Origin: Nitrosomonas sp. sh817
Lineage (GTDB): Bacteria > Pseudomonadota > Gammaproteobacteria > Burkholderiales > Nitrosomonadaceae
Direction of reading: 5' to 3'
NCBI RefSeq assembly: GCF_030908545.1
Contig: NZ_CP133083.1
Location: forward strand, 1,178,001 to 1,242,000
DNA length: 64,000 nt
The notes below the pieces were generated by a model, which had not been told where the DNA came from, searched no databases, and saw only the letters and a list, made by a program, of their open reading frames with translations. The translations under genes were made by a program, and so were the position numbers. Position 1 is the first letter of the stretch. The number at the start of each line of letters is the position of its first letter. Positions 33,823 through 42,596 of this stretch are shown piece by piece.

Positions 33823-35239
33823 TGGACGTGATGCGGCTGCATCGCGGAAAAACGCTCCTCCCAATATTCTGATCGTCGATGATGAACCCGATATTATTGA
33901 ATTGCTGGAATTGACGCTGGCGCGCATGGGGATGGATGTGGTGAGCGCAAGATCGCTGTCTGAAGCCAGGCAGTTGTTGCAATCCCGGCGATTTCAATTG
34001 TGCCTGACCGACATGCGGCTAAGCGATGGGGAAGGACTGGATCTGGTTAAATACATCGCGCAATTCTGCGCCGACCTGCCGGTTGCTGTCATTACCGCTC
34101 ACGGCACGGCAGAAAACGCCGTTGCGGCGCTCAAAGCGGGGGCCTTTGATTATTTGGTGAAGCCGGTTTCGTTGAAGCAATTGCGCGATCTGGTTAAATC
34201 CGCGCTCAATTTGCCGCCGATGGCGGCTCAGTCCGCGCCGCCAGTTTCAGCGCAATCGAACCGGCGTGTGTTACTGGGTGAATCGCAACCGATGCGCCAG
34301 CTTCGCGCCACCATCGATAAGCTTTCCCGCAGCCAAGCCGCGGTCTATATCAGCGGCGAATCCGGCAGCGGCAAGGAATTGGCGGCGCGCATGATCCATG
34401 AGAGAAGCGCGCGTCATCAACAACCGTTTGTTGCGGTGAATTGTGGCGCAATTCCTGAGAATCTGATGGAAAGCGAATTTTTCGGTTATAAAAAAGGCGC
34501 TTTCACCGGTGCTGAAAAAGATCACGACGGCTTTTTTCTGGCGGCTCATGGCGGAACTTTGTTTCTTGACGAGGTGGCGGATTTGCCATTGGCGATGCAA
34601 GTCAAATTGCTCAGAGTGATTCAGGAAAAACAAGTCAGACGAATCGGCGAATCGCAAGAAAAGAATGTGGATGTGCGCATCATCAGCGCAACCCATAAGA
34701 AGCTCAATCAGTGCGTCGAGAACGGGCAATTCCGGCAAGATCTGTATTATCGTTTGAACGTCATTGAGTTGAATATGCCGGCTTTGCGTGAAATGCGCGA
34801 GGATATTCCATTGATAGCCACGGCGATACTGGAAAAATTATGCCGCGATGCCGCGCGGCCAATCAGCAGTTTTACCAAAGGTGCATTGGCGATGCTGACG
34901 GATTATGACTATCCCGGGAATGTCCGTGAGCTTGAAAATATCCTGGAGCGCACACTTGCGCTGTGCGCGGAAGTGGAAATCGGCGAAACGGAACTGCAGC
35001 TCCCCAATTCCACAAGAGAAACGAAATCTTTATCTCCGGGTGCGATGAATTTTCCGTTGCCGGATTCCGATTCAAGATTGCCGTTGCAGGATTATCTCGA
35101 TCAGCTTGAAAAAGACTCCATTGTCAAGGCATTGAATCTTAGCCGCTATAATCGCACAAAAGCAGCCAAAACCCTGGGGATTACGGTCAGGTCGCTACGC
35201 TACCGGATGGAGCGGCTGGGGCTTAACGAAACTGCATAA
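33809..35239 (+). CDS. pilR: PilR-like sigma-54-dependent response regulator
   Basis: 476 residues from the ATG at 33809; the frame is open to 33464 inside pilS, but only the start here gives a proper receiver. Receiver with Asp in CLTDMRLSDGEG; AAA+ domain with Walker A GESGSGKELAAR and the sigma-54 contact loop GAFTGA; C-terminal Fis-type helix (NRTKAAKTLGITVRSLRYRM). It activates sigma-54 promoters, in the known case pilA. Translationally coupled to the kinase by a 14-bp overlap. Confidence 0.9.
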   Translation: MSIASGRDAAASRKNAPPNILIVDDEPDIIELLELTLARMGMDVVSARSLSEARQLLQSRRFQLCLTDMRLSDGEGLDLVKYIAQFCADLPVAVITAHGTAENAVAALKAGAFDYLVKPVSLKQLRDLVKSALNLPPMAAQSAPPVSAQSNRRVLLGESQPMRQLRATIDKLSRSQAAVYISGESGSGKELAARMIHERSARHQQPFVAVNCGAIPENLMESEFFGYKKGAFTGAEKDHDGFFLAAHGGTLFLDEVADLPLAMQVKLLRVIQEKQVRRIGESQEKNVDVRIISATHKKLNQCVENGQFRQDLYYRLNVIELNMPALREMREDIPLIATAILEKLCRDAARPISSFTKGALAMLTDYDYPGNVRELENILERTLALCAEVEIGETELQLPNSTRETKSLSPGAMNFPLPDSDSRLPLQDYLDQLEKDSIVKALNLSRYNRTKAAKTLGITVRSLRYRMERLGLNETA

Positions 35240-35302
35240 CCCAAGCACCAACACGGACCCGGAATATCGATCGGATGATTTCCGGACCCCGGCCAAGATG
35301 TG

Positions 35303-35357
35303 CTAAGGAAACCCAGTAAATCGCTGGTGCAGGCAATTAATCAGCGTTTCCTTAATG
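35303..35357. repeat. Degenerate or solo MITE end
   Basis: CTAAGGAAAC at the left and AATTAATCAGCGTTTCCTTA at the right form the same terminal repeats as the 150-bp MITE, but only about 25 bases of unrelated sequence lie between them. It looks like a deletion derivative, placed between pilR and the heme A synthase gene. Confidence 0.6.
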
Positions 35358-36371
35358 CGATCGCAAGCGATGGCTGACCCATAACGATGTCGCGAATAGC
35401 AATACCGCGCCGCCCTGATGCGAAGCAGCCAGCGGAATGGGCACGACATGCAGTAAAGTGGCGATTCCCAGACTAATCTGTATGATCAGCATCAGTAGAA
35501 ACAGATTACAGGCAAGCCGGGTTGTGCCCGGTAACTCCACTTTGCGTGACTTAAACCAAAACAGCGGGACTAAAAATGCCAATGTCCACGCAATCAAGCG
35601 ATGATCGAATTGCACCGTGGTAATGTTATCGAAAAAATTCCGGTACCATGGTTCGAGAATGAACAGATCGGGCGGGATCAGGTGTCCATTCATCAGCGGA
35701 AAAGTATTGTAAGCCAAGCCGGCGCGAATGCCGGCGACGAAACCGCCGGATAAGATCATGATAAAAATCAGTAAGCTGAGGCCGAAAGAAAATTTTCTTA
35801 ATCCCTGAATATTTTCATTGTTTTGTTGTGAGGTAGGGTGGGGCGACAATAATCCCAAGGCCACCCAGAACATCGCGGCAAAAATGATGAATGCCAATCC
35901 CAAATGGGCGGTAAGCCGGTATTGACTGACATGCGGATCGTTGACCAGGCCGCTCATGACCATGTACCAGCCCATGAATCCTTGTAACCCACCTAATACG
36001 AATATTCCCGCCAGTTTGATGCCTAATGGCCGGTCGATTTGTTTTTTTACCAGGAAATAGACGAATGGGATGAAAAATACCAGTCCGATCAATCGTCCGA
36101 GTACGCGATGAAAATATTCCCACCAGAAAATACTCTTGAATTCGTCGACGCTCATACCTTTATTGACTTGCTGATATTGAGGTGTTGCGCGGTATTTTTC
36201 CAATAAAACGTCCCAATCTTGTTGGGTGATGGGCGGCATGGTGCCGACGATCGGTTGCCATTCGACGATTGAAAGCCCGGAATCGGTTAAGCGGGTAACA
36301 CCCCCGACCACGATCATGGCGAATACCAGGGCGCAACAAATTAATAGCCAGATTGCAATAGGTTTTTGCAT
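35352..36371 (-). CDS. ctaA: Heme A synthase (COX15/CtaA family)
   Basis: 339 residues, eight predicted spans. It oxidises the C8 methyl of heme O to a formyl group to make heme A for cytochrome c oxidase. The heme-ligand His residues are in [33 protein letters not shown] and [10 protein letters not shown]. The [17 protein letters not shown] start is typical of the proteobacterial (type 2) form. The last codons extend into the MITE-derived end at 35352-35357. It stands apart from the cytochrome oxidase genes. Confidence 0.94.
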   Translation of the reverse strand: MQKPIAIWLLICCALVFAMIVVGGVTRLTDSGLSIVEWQPIVGTMPPITQQDWDVLLEKYRATPQYQQVNKGMSVDEFKSIFWWEYFHRVLGRLIGLVFFIPFVYFLVKKQIDRPLGIKLAGIFVLGGLQGFMGWYMVMSGLVNDPHVSQYRLTAHLGLAFIIFAAMFWVALGLLSPHPTSQQNNENIQGLRKFSFGLSLLIFIMILSGGFVAGIRAGLAYNTFPLMNGHLIPPDLFILEPWYRNFFDNITTVQFDHRLIAWTLAFLVPLFWFKSRKVELPGTTRLACNLFLLMLIIQISLGIATLLHVVPIPLAASHQGGAVLLFATSLWVSHRLRSH

Positions 36372-36423
36372 AGTTGTTTGAAAATTTTAATAATAATTAA
36401 ATACCAAGGATTATTTTATCGCA

Positions 36424-36867
36424 CTATTTCGCGCGCATCAGCCGTTGCTTGGTGCGTTCCCATTCCTTTTGTTTCTCGGATTCGCGTTTGTCATATTGTT
36501 TTTTTCCTTTTGCCAAGCCTATTTCGACTTTAATTCTGCCGGACTTGTAATGCATGTCGATCGGAACCAGCGTATAACCGGCGCGCTCCACTTTGCCGAT
36601 CAGCCGCTCGATTTCCTCGGCGTGCAATAACAATTTGCGCGTTCTCGCGGGATCGGGATTGATGTGCGTCGAGGCGGTTTTGAGCGGACTGATATGACAA
36701 CCGATGAGGAATATTTCGCCGTTGCGGATAATAACATAGGCTTCTTTTAACTGAATGCGCCCATCGCGAATAGCTTTGACTTCCCAACCTTCCAGCACAA
36801 TGCCCGTTTCATACTTCTCTTCGATAAAATAATCGTGAAAGGCTTTTTTATTTTGTACTATACTCAT
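36424..36867 (-). CDS. smpB: SsrA-binding protein SmpB
   Basis: 147 residues. Binds tmRNA and brings it to stalled ribosomes. Typical parts: [37 protein letters not shown], and the basic tail [18 protein letters not shown]. The tmRNA gene is not in the window. Divergent from ratA with an 86-bp shared upstream region, a conserved arrangement in proteobacteria. Confidence 0.97.
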   Translation of the reverse strand: MSIVQNKKAFHDYFIEEKYETGIVLEGWEVKAIRDGRIQLKEAYVIIRNGEIFLIGCHISPLKTASTHINPDPARTRKLLLHAEEIERLIGKVERAGYTLVPIDMHYKSGRIKVEIGLAKGKKQYDKRESEKQKEWERTKQRLMRAK

Positions 36868-36953
36868 GTAGGAATAGAATAGGTGGGAATCACTAATTTT
36901 CGTGTATTTTATCAGTTTTTCAGCATTACTCCATTGTGGGGTGAATTACCTTT

Positions 36954-37391
36954 ATGGCAGAAATAGAAAAATCGGTTTTGGTCGAGTATTCGGCGAGTCA
37001 GATGTTTGCATTGGTCGATAACGTTGAGGAATACCCAAATTTTCTTCCTTGGTGTGGAGGCACTGCGGTTGATCCGCAAGATGAAGTCACCACGCATGCG
37101 ACGGTTAAAATCAACTATCATCATATTCAGCACAGCTTCACAACCATCAATAAGCGTTTTCCGCCGGATTTAATCGAAATGAGTCTGCTGGATGGGCCGT
37201 TTGAGCACTTGGATGGTTATTGGCAGTTTATTTCCCTGTCGGAGCATGCTTGTAAAATTAAATTCCGGCTGCACTACACGTTCTCGCACAAAATCCTTGA
37301 AAAGCTGGTGGGGCCGGTGTTTCATATGATCGCAAACAGTTTCGTCGAGTCTTTTATCGAAAGGGCCGAAACGATCTATGGCAAACGCTGA
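36954..37391 (+). CDS. ratA: RatA/COQ10-type START-domain protein
   Basis: 145 residues. Contains VEYSASQMFALVDNVEEYPNF, the start of the SRPBCC (START) fold, and FVESFIERAETIYG at the end. Family members bind ubiquinone (COQ10) or, in E. coli, block 70S ribosome formation (RatA). Which role applies cannot be told from sequence. Operon with rnfH (14-bp overlap), next to smpB as in E. coli. Confidence 0.9.
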   Translation: MAEIEKSVLVEYSASQMFALVDNVEEYPNFLPWCGGTAVDPQDEVTTHATVKINYHHIQHSFTTINKRFPPDLIEMSLLDGPFEHLDGYWQFISLSEHACKIKFRLHYTFSHKILEKLVGPVFHMIANSFVESFIERAETIYGKR

Positions 37392-37695
37392 GCATACTTT
37401 CCCAGTGGAAGTTGTTTATGCGTTGCCTCGAATTCAGGTGTTAAAACAATTAACCGTAACGGATGGATGCACGGTCGAACAGGCGCTATTAAGTTCGGAA
37501 TTGCTGGATGACCACCCGGAAATAGATTTGACGAAAAACCGGATCGGGATTTTCGGTAAATTTGTGCAATTGGACATGCTGTTGCAACCTTATGATCGGA
37601 TTGAGATTTACCGGCCGCTCGTGATTGATCCCAAAGAAGCCAGAAGGCGGCGTGTTGGATCAAGAAACAATCAACGATCGTCAATGGTTGGATAG
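37378..37695 (+). CDS. rnfH: RnfH-family ubiquitin-like protein
   Basis: 105 residues with the beta-grasp fold: VEVVYALPRIQVLKQLTV, GIFGKFVQLDMLLQPYDRIEIYRPL, then DPKEARRRR. Formerly RatB, the partner gene of ratA; function not established. Its start overlaps ratA by 14 bp and its end overlaps the convergent SemiSWEET gene by 25 bp. Confidence 0.92.
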   Translation: MANAEHTFPVEVVYALPRIQVLKQLTVTDGCTVEQALLSSELLDDHPEIDLTKNRIGIFGKFVQLDMLLQPYDRIEIYRPLVIDPKEARRRRVGSRNNQRSSMVG

Positions 37696-37970
37696 TTTTT
37701 CAGCAACTTTTCCATGCGGGCAAAATAGCAAAACGCGGTTACCGTCAGGAAATTGATTGCCACGGCGATGATGTTCCAAACGATCACCGGCATCGAATCA
37801 ATCAAAATACCGTAATACACCCAGACGATTTGAAATGTACCCATCATCCCAGCCATGGTCGGGTTCATGCCTGCGGCGCTTTTGCGTTTCAACATCGCAT
37901 ATAAATCCGGTGCGGCGGCAAAAGTGGTGCCGAAACCTGCTATAAACCCAATGATTTCATGGCTTTCCAT
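37671..37970 (-). CDS. SemiSWEET-family small sugar transporter
   Basis: 99 residues, three predicted spans with the MtN3/PQ-loop pattern: IIGFIAGFGTTFAAAPDLYAM, SAAGMNPTMAGMMGTFQIVWVYYG and VIVWNIIAVAINFLTVTAFCYF. SemiSWEETs form dimers and move mono- or disaccharides down gradients. The substrate is unknown. Its 3' end overlaps rnfH by 25 bp on the opposite strand. Confidence 0.88.
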   Translation of the reverse strand: MESHEIIGFIAGFGTTFAAAPDLYAMLKRKSAAGMNPTMAGMMGTFQIVWVYYGILIDSMPVIVWNIIAVAINFLTVTAFCYFARMEKLLKNYPTIDDR

Positions 37971-38109
37971 TGATATCTTTCCTCGTGTTGATGGCTCTTA
38001 TCGTGTGCAATTAATCGTGGCCGCTGTAAAGTATAAAATAACCGGCTGAGGATACCGCCCAAGAAACATGTGTCGACCGGCTGAAAATTGTGATCATTAT
38101 GATGTTGTG

Positions 38110-38123
38110 TTGATTTGAATCAA
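38110..38123. promoter_or_regulatory. FNR/ANR-type box upstream of the haloperoxidase-like gene
   Basis: TTGATTTGAATCAA is a perfect TTGAT-N4-ATCAA dyad. A TGCTAT -10-like hexamer lies at 38148-38153, which places the box centre near -42, the class II position for activation. A competing TTGACA at 38142-38147 could serve a separate sigma-70 promoter. Confidence 0.6.
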
Positions 38124-38222
38124 TGGCCAATCAAACGTATGTTGACATGCTATCCGCGAAAAGGATATGGCTGTGACGATCCGTTTTTATGAGTTATAAA
38201 TCGTTGTGAGAGGAAATGTATC

Positions 38223-39461
38223 GTGATGAGAAATATACTAGCAATCAGTAAGTTATTGTTACCGTTGTTTGTTTTTCTGGCGGCTCATGCCGCGCCGGTC
38301 AAAGCCGATGCCGTTACGGATTGGAACAAGCGGGCGGGAGATATCATCGTGGCTTCAGGTATCGGCCCGCTGCCCGCCGAGCGAGCGCTTGCGATCGTGC
38401 ATGCCGCAGTGTACGAAGCGGTTAATGCGATTACGCAACGGTATCCGGTGAGTGATCTAAAACTGCAACCGGTGCCGGATGCATCGGTTGAAGCAGCGGT
38501 CGCGGCGGCTAACCGGGTTGCCTTGACGCAACTGGTTTCCAGCCAAACGGCCGCTATCGGCAAAGCCTATCACGCGGCTATTGCTGCCGTCAGCGATGAA
38601 GCTGCCAAGAAAGCCGGTATTGCGGTTGGCGAGCAAGCCGCGCAAGGGATTTTGGCGATGCGCGCCGATGACGGCGCATCCGGCCAGGAAACCTACCGCC
38701 CGGTTACCGGTGCGGGCGTGTATATCCCCACGGTCATTCCGGAAGCGCCGCAATGGGTTGCGCGCAAGCCGTGGTTGATGTCTCACGCGGCGCAATTCAG
38801 ACCCGGGCCGCCGCCGGAACTCAGCAGCGAGCGCTGGGCCCGAGACTTTAACGAAGTCAAGGCACTGGGCCGGTTCGATAGCCGGGTACGGACTGCAGAG
38901 CAAACCGAAATCGCCCGGTTCTGGGAAGAGGTGATGCCGCCGGTTTATCACGGTATCGTGCGCTCGGTGGCCACGCAGCCTGACCGGGAGATAACGCAAA
39001 ACGCGCGGCTGCTCGCCGCGGTCACGCAAGCGTCCGATGATGCGTTGATTGCCGTTTTCGACGCGAAATATCATTATGGTTTCTGGCGTCCGTTGACCGC
39101 GATCCGCAACGGCGATATCGACGGCAACGAGGCTACCGGGCGCGATCCGTCGTGGAAGCCGTTCATCGATACGCCGATGCATCCGGAATATCCGTGCGCG
39201 CATTGCATTGTGTCGGCAGCCGTCGGTACGGTATTGCAAGCGGAAATCGGCAACGATCCAACCCCGGTGCTGACGACCGTGAGCAAAGCGGCGGGCGATG
39301 TATCCCGGAGCTGGACCAGCATCGATGCGTTTATGCAAGAAGTCATCAATGCGCGTATTTACGACGGTGTGCATTACCGCAATTCCGGTGAAACCGGTGC
39401 GCGCATGGGCAAGCAGGTCGCCAAGCTTGCCGTCGAGAAATACCGGCTGGGTAGAGAATAA
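38223..39461 (+). CDS. Exported vanadium-haloperoxidase/PAP2-type protein
   Basis: 412 residues from GTG at 38223 (ATG at 38226 also possible), after GAGAGGAAATG. A signal peptide of about 29 residues ends near HAAPVKADA. The all-helical core has the vanadate/phosphate-binding pieces YGFWRPLTAIRNGD, HPEYPCAHCIVSAAVG (in the place of the classical PSGH) and GVHYRNSGETGARMG with the late His. This is the vanadium-dependent haloperoxidase-like branch of acid phosphatases; activity cannot be told. A perfect FNR-type box upstream suggests control by oxygen. Confidence 0.82.
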   Translation: MMRNILAISKLLLPLFVFLAAHAAPVKADAVTDWNKRAGDIIVASGIGPLPAERALAIVHAAVYEAVNAITQRYPVSDLKLQPVPDASVEAAVAAANRVALTQLVSSQTAAIGKAYHAAIAAVSDEAAKKAGIAVGEQAAQGILAMRADDGASGQETYRPVTGAGVYIPTVIPEAPQWVARKPWLMSHAAQFRPGPPPELSSERWARDFNEVKALGRFDSRVRTAEQTEIARFWEEVMPPVYHGIVRSVATQPDREITQNARLLAAVTQASDDALIAVFDAKYHYGFWRPLTAIRNGDIDGNEATGRDPSWKPFIDTPMHPEYPCAHCIVSAAVGTVLQAEIGNDPTPVLTTVSKAAGDVSRSWTSIDAFMQEVINARIYDGVHYRNSGETGARMGKQVAKLAVEKYRLGRE

Positions 39462-39644
39462 TTCCGCTGAGAAGTTCGCAAGCCGGAAGCCGCGATCAAT
39501 TTTCAGGATAATCAAAATCGTTTTCTTGTGATTTTTCTCACTGACGCGTTTTACGCAGTGGTTTACTCTGATAAACAGCATTGATTCCAAATGAAATTTC
39601 ATGGAATCTTGTTGATTATTAACATCGTTAAGAGGAGTCATATC

Positions 39645-40421
39645 ATGAAAACGGTACTGCAATTCTTTTTGATGCTGATTTTAGGATCGACCGGCGGAGT
39701 CAGCGTTTTATCTTTTGCCGCTACGACTTCGACGCAAATCAGCGGATCCACTTCAACCACCGGCTACTCCGGCAAGGAAGCCGCTGCAAAAAGGACACTC
39801 GCGCCATCCGCAACGTCCAATGAAGCTTTAACCGGTGTGGAAATCGCGGAGCGTTCCGATGATCCGTGCTTTTTGCGGGCGAGGTTCCGTAATATTGCGA
39901 CCGGCAATGAGGGAGCCAATGCGCGTTTTGCGGAGTGTGATGACAATAACAATAATGAAGGCACCGGCGATAGCCGCCGCACTTTGATGATGCCATCGGG
40001 CGGATTTGTCACCGGTGTTCGGATTTGCATGAACAGCCAGCAAGACAAAATGAAAGGTATTCAGCTCATTGGGCGCTATGGCGCTTGTCTGCTCGGTGAA
40101 GAAAATGTTTACGTGTCTCCTGCGCCCTGCTCAAGAGTATTCAAAACATCGGGAATTGAATACCGGTTGTGCGATACCGATCAACCGAATTATCAAACAC
40201 TATCTTGCAACAATAGTTCCTCGGCTTTGTCGGTTCACTATGAGCGTACAAATTGCCAAGGTAACAGCAACGGTCCAGACAATGACTGGGAAGAAGCCGT
40301 TAACTGTCCCGATCGGATGGTTGCAACCGGCATGCGACTGAATCACCGCGAAGGGAATGGCGGTCGCAGAATCATCACGGGTGTTGCGTTGGATTGCCGC
40401 AAAGTAGAGTTGCCGGATTAG
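39645..40421 (+). CDS. Exported protein of unknown function
   Basis: 258 residues from the ATG at 39645, behind AAGAGGAG; an ATG at 39591 is in frame but has no ribosome site. Signal peptide MKTVLQFFLMLILGSTGGVS, cleaved near SFAAT. The mature part has regularly spaced Cys (DDPCFLRARF, ARFAECDDNN, GVRICMNSQQD, APCSRVFK, YRLCDTDQ, ALDCRKVELP), so disulfide bonds are likely. Two segments, FVTGVRICMNS and MVATGMRLNHREGNGGRRII, look like repeats of a beta-prism-type module (VTGV/ATGMRL ... ITGVALDC). No family name assigned. Confidence 0.65.
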   Translation: MKTVLQFFLMLILGSTGGVSVLSFAATTSTQISGSTSTTGYSGKEAAAKRTLAPSATSNEALTGVEIAERSDDPCFLRARFRNIATGNEGANARFAECDDNNNNEGTGDSRRTLMMPSGGFVTGVRICMNSQQDKMKGIQLIGRYGACLLGEENVYVSPAPCSRVFKTSGIEYRLCDTDQPNYQTLSCNNSSSALSVHYERTNCQGNSNGPDNDWEEAVNCPDRMVATGMRLNHREGNGGRRIITGVALDCRKVELPD

Positions 40422-40592
40422 GAGTTATTGATGCGATAACGCCCATTTCCGGATGATAAGCTGCGCTCGTGGTCCGGCAGGCTTGCCACGAATGCAGCAG
40501 CGGTTGTCGCTGACTGCGGTGCGGAATGCAATAAAGCCGCTCCGGAAACCATCCGTAGAATCCGGATCAATAATTTCATACGGAGTCCGGCG

Positions 40593-40991
40593 ATGGATAG
40601 CGCAACCAGGCAACATCTGATGATCGCATTCTTTTTGAGTTTTTTCGCCGTCGGCATTCCTTACTGGCGAATCCCCCATAATACCGTCAATTTGCCGGAA
40701 GCCTTGCCGGTCTTCGGCTTGATAGTAGCGGGCGGTGCCGCGATGATGTTGCGATTGCAGACAACAGCAACCTTCTGGCAAATCATCAAAGTGATGACAG
40801 CATCGGTGCCGGCAGCCGTGTTTGCGCGCGTGGTCTGGGATGGTTTCAAGGACCCCAGCTCGCACAATCTGTGGCCTTTTGAAATTGCGGTCGTGTTACC
40901 GGTCGGGTTTGCCTGTGCCGTTACCGGCGTGCTTGCGGGCAGCCTGATTGCGGCAATGACCGGGAAACCGCAGCGGCGCAAGAAACGATGA
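40593..40991 (+). CDS. Four-span inner-membrane protein of unknown function
   Basis: 132 residues. Hydrophobic segments are about 8-26 (LMIAFFLSFFAVGIPYWRI), 38-54 (ALPVFGLIVAGGAAMML), 64-80 (IIKVMTASVPAAVFARVV) and 97-123 (IAVVLPVGFACAVTGVLAGS), and the C-terminus is basic (KPQRRKKR), so it lies inside by the positive-inside rule. No family recognised. A weak ribosome site (CGGAG) precedes the ATG. Confidence 0.6.
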   Translation: MDSATRQHLMIAFFLSFFAVGIPYWRIPHNTVNLPEALPVFGLIVAGGAAMMLRLQTTATFWQIIKVMTASVPAAVFARVVWDGFKDPSSHNLWPFEIAVVLPVGFACAVTGVLAGSLIAAMTGKPQRRKKR

Positions 40992-41317
40992 GTTGTCTTG
41001 AGCAAGCGTTGCAACACCGCTGAGCCGGCGGGCGGTAACCCGATCGATCGGCGCCGGTTTTCCGGCTGCTCGATCAGCGTCTGCCTAGACGCCGCCTTTG
41101 ATGATATCGTTTAGAATCCAAATGAATAATTTGAAAAAGATATTCAAAACAACGATGAAGATGATTAATTCCAGAACGATTTTCATTGATTAATAAAGAA
41201 TAAAAGTAAATGAATCAACAGTTTCAACTTGGAGCACTCAAATTATTAGGGTATGCAACCCTGCAGAAGGTTCCGGTTTGAATGAATGATTCGATTGTGT
41301 AGATACCGTCTTTCAAG
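40992..41317. other. Intergenic region left of the IS110 element
   Basis: 326 bp without a gene. It contains the 3'-side end of the IS110 element, whose border I cannot place because there is only one copy in the window. Confidence 0.4.
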
Positions 41318-42304
41318 TCAAGCAATTTTTGGATAGTTTGGGTGATAAGGGAGTTGTGTTTTTATAACGCCGAAGCACAAGTGCACCAGCTTACGCATAG
41401 CAGCTCTGATAGCGGATATTTTGGATTTGCCTCTGGCGAGTAACCGTTCATAAAGCGCCTTGACATGGGGATTGTATTGTGTGGCGACCACTGCTGCCAT
41501 GTATAGCACGGCTCGCACTCGCGCCGGACCCGCCTTCGACAATCGGGCCCGGCCCAGCACCGTGCTTCCAGACTGCCGTTTTACGGGCACTAAACCCAAA
41601 TAAGCTGCCACTTGTTCGGCAGATTCGAAACGATTGCCGTGCATGATCGCCAGGAGGTTATTTCCCACTCGCTCACCTACTGCCGGAATACTGGTCAGCA
41701 GAACCATATCCCGCTTCAGACCGGGATGCCTGTCGATGTGATCGTCTATCGCTTGTTGCAGCCGTTTCAATTCTGCTTCAAGAAAGGCGATAGATTGAGC
41801 GATAGACTGGACAATCAGTTCAGGCGTCTCGATAGCTTCGCTCTTTTCTTGCCGGTTCAATTCTCGGCGCAAATCATCCGCCACCGCATTACGCCGGGCT
41901 AGTAGTGCTTGTAATGCACGGACTTCCACCGATGGCGGCTGCCATGCCGCAGGCTTGAGCAGCGCTCCATATTTCGCCAGTACAACACTATCCACACCAT
42001 CCGTCTTAGTGCGTATCCCCAAGCCTCGACCAAAATCTTTAACTTGTGCCGGATTGATGATCGAAACCATTACCCCAGCATCTACTAAAGCCAAAGCAGC
42101 TTGCTCGTGATATACGCCAGTGGCATCCATTACCACGTGCAGTTGCGCAGCCGACACACCTTGTTTGGCCGTCCACTCCAACAATGCGCTCACGCCTGCT
42201 TTAGTATTGGGAATGACCTTGGATTTACGTTTATCACCTGCTTCGTTAAGTAAAAGGCAACAATCCAATTTTGCCTTGGCAATATCCATACCGAGATAAA
42301 ACAT
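41318..42304 (-). CDS. IS110-family DEDD transposase
   Basis: 328 residues, intact. N-terminal RuvC-like DEDD domain: FYLGMDIAKAKLDCCLL (first Asp), VVMDATGVYHEQ, and KTDGVDSVVLAKYG (last two Asp). C-terminal Transposase_20 domain with the catalytic Ser region VKRQSGSTVLGRARLSKAGP. It is not closely related to the IS1111-type copies in this window. In the IS110 group the bridge RNA is encoded 5' of the gene, here in 42305 to about 42510, a gene-free GC-rich stretch. The right side ends near a dispersed repeat. Confidence 0.93.
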   Translation of the reverse strand: MFYLGMDIAKAKLDCCLLLNEAGDKRKSKVIPNTKAGVSALLEWTAKQGVSAAQLHVVMDATGVYHEQAALALVDAGVMVSIINPAQVKDFGRGLGIRTKTDGVDSVVLAKYGALLKPAAWQPPSVEVRALQALLARRNAVADDLRRELNRQEKSEAIETPELIVQSIAQSIAFLEAELKRLQQAIDDHIDRHPGLKRDMVLLTSIPAVGERVGNNLLAIMHGNRFESAEQVAAYLGLVPVKRQSGSTVLGRARLSKAGPARVRAVLYMAAVVATQYNPHVKALYERLLARGKSKISAIRAAMRKLVHLCFGVIKTQLPYHPNYPKIA

Positions 42305-42510
42305 GATGTTCTCCTGTTACAATATTTACCAACCTCGCCCACTTGCCTTGTGCATGCAGGGTTTATCCCTTGGCTACCGTTCAGTGTCTGTGCTGGCGTG
42401 GAAGATGAGAAGGAAGGCTTGATCTACAGAACAAGGTCTTGCCTTAAGGGTGGACACAAGCTGCTTCCAACTCGGGTAGTGGTAGCTAACCACTACGGAA
42501 AGAAAGATAC

Positions 42511-42592
42511 AAGGGTGGATAAGAAGAGCGCCATCCACCGTATTCTCCAGTTTTGATGGATTTAGTGGATGACGTTGCACTTATCCACCCTC
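42511..42592. repeat. Pair of GGTGGAT-type repeats next to the IS110 element
   Basis: GGGTGGATAAGAAGAGCGCC (from 42512) and TGGATGACGTTGCACTTATC (from 42564) are opposite-strand relatives of the repeat at 2639-2671. Together they form a large inverted arrangement of about 80 bp between the IS110 upstream region and the ROK kinase gene end. Confidence 0.5.
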
Positions 42593-42596
42593 CATT

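Noticed and set aside
38457-39662. 401-codon minus-strand frame opposite the haloperoxidase-like gene
   Set aside because: Arg/His-rich translation with no domain; the plus strand has signal peptide and family motifs.
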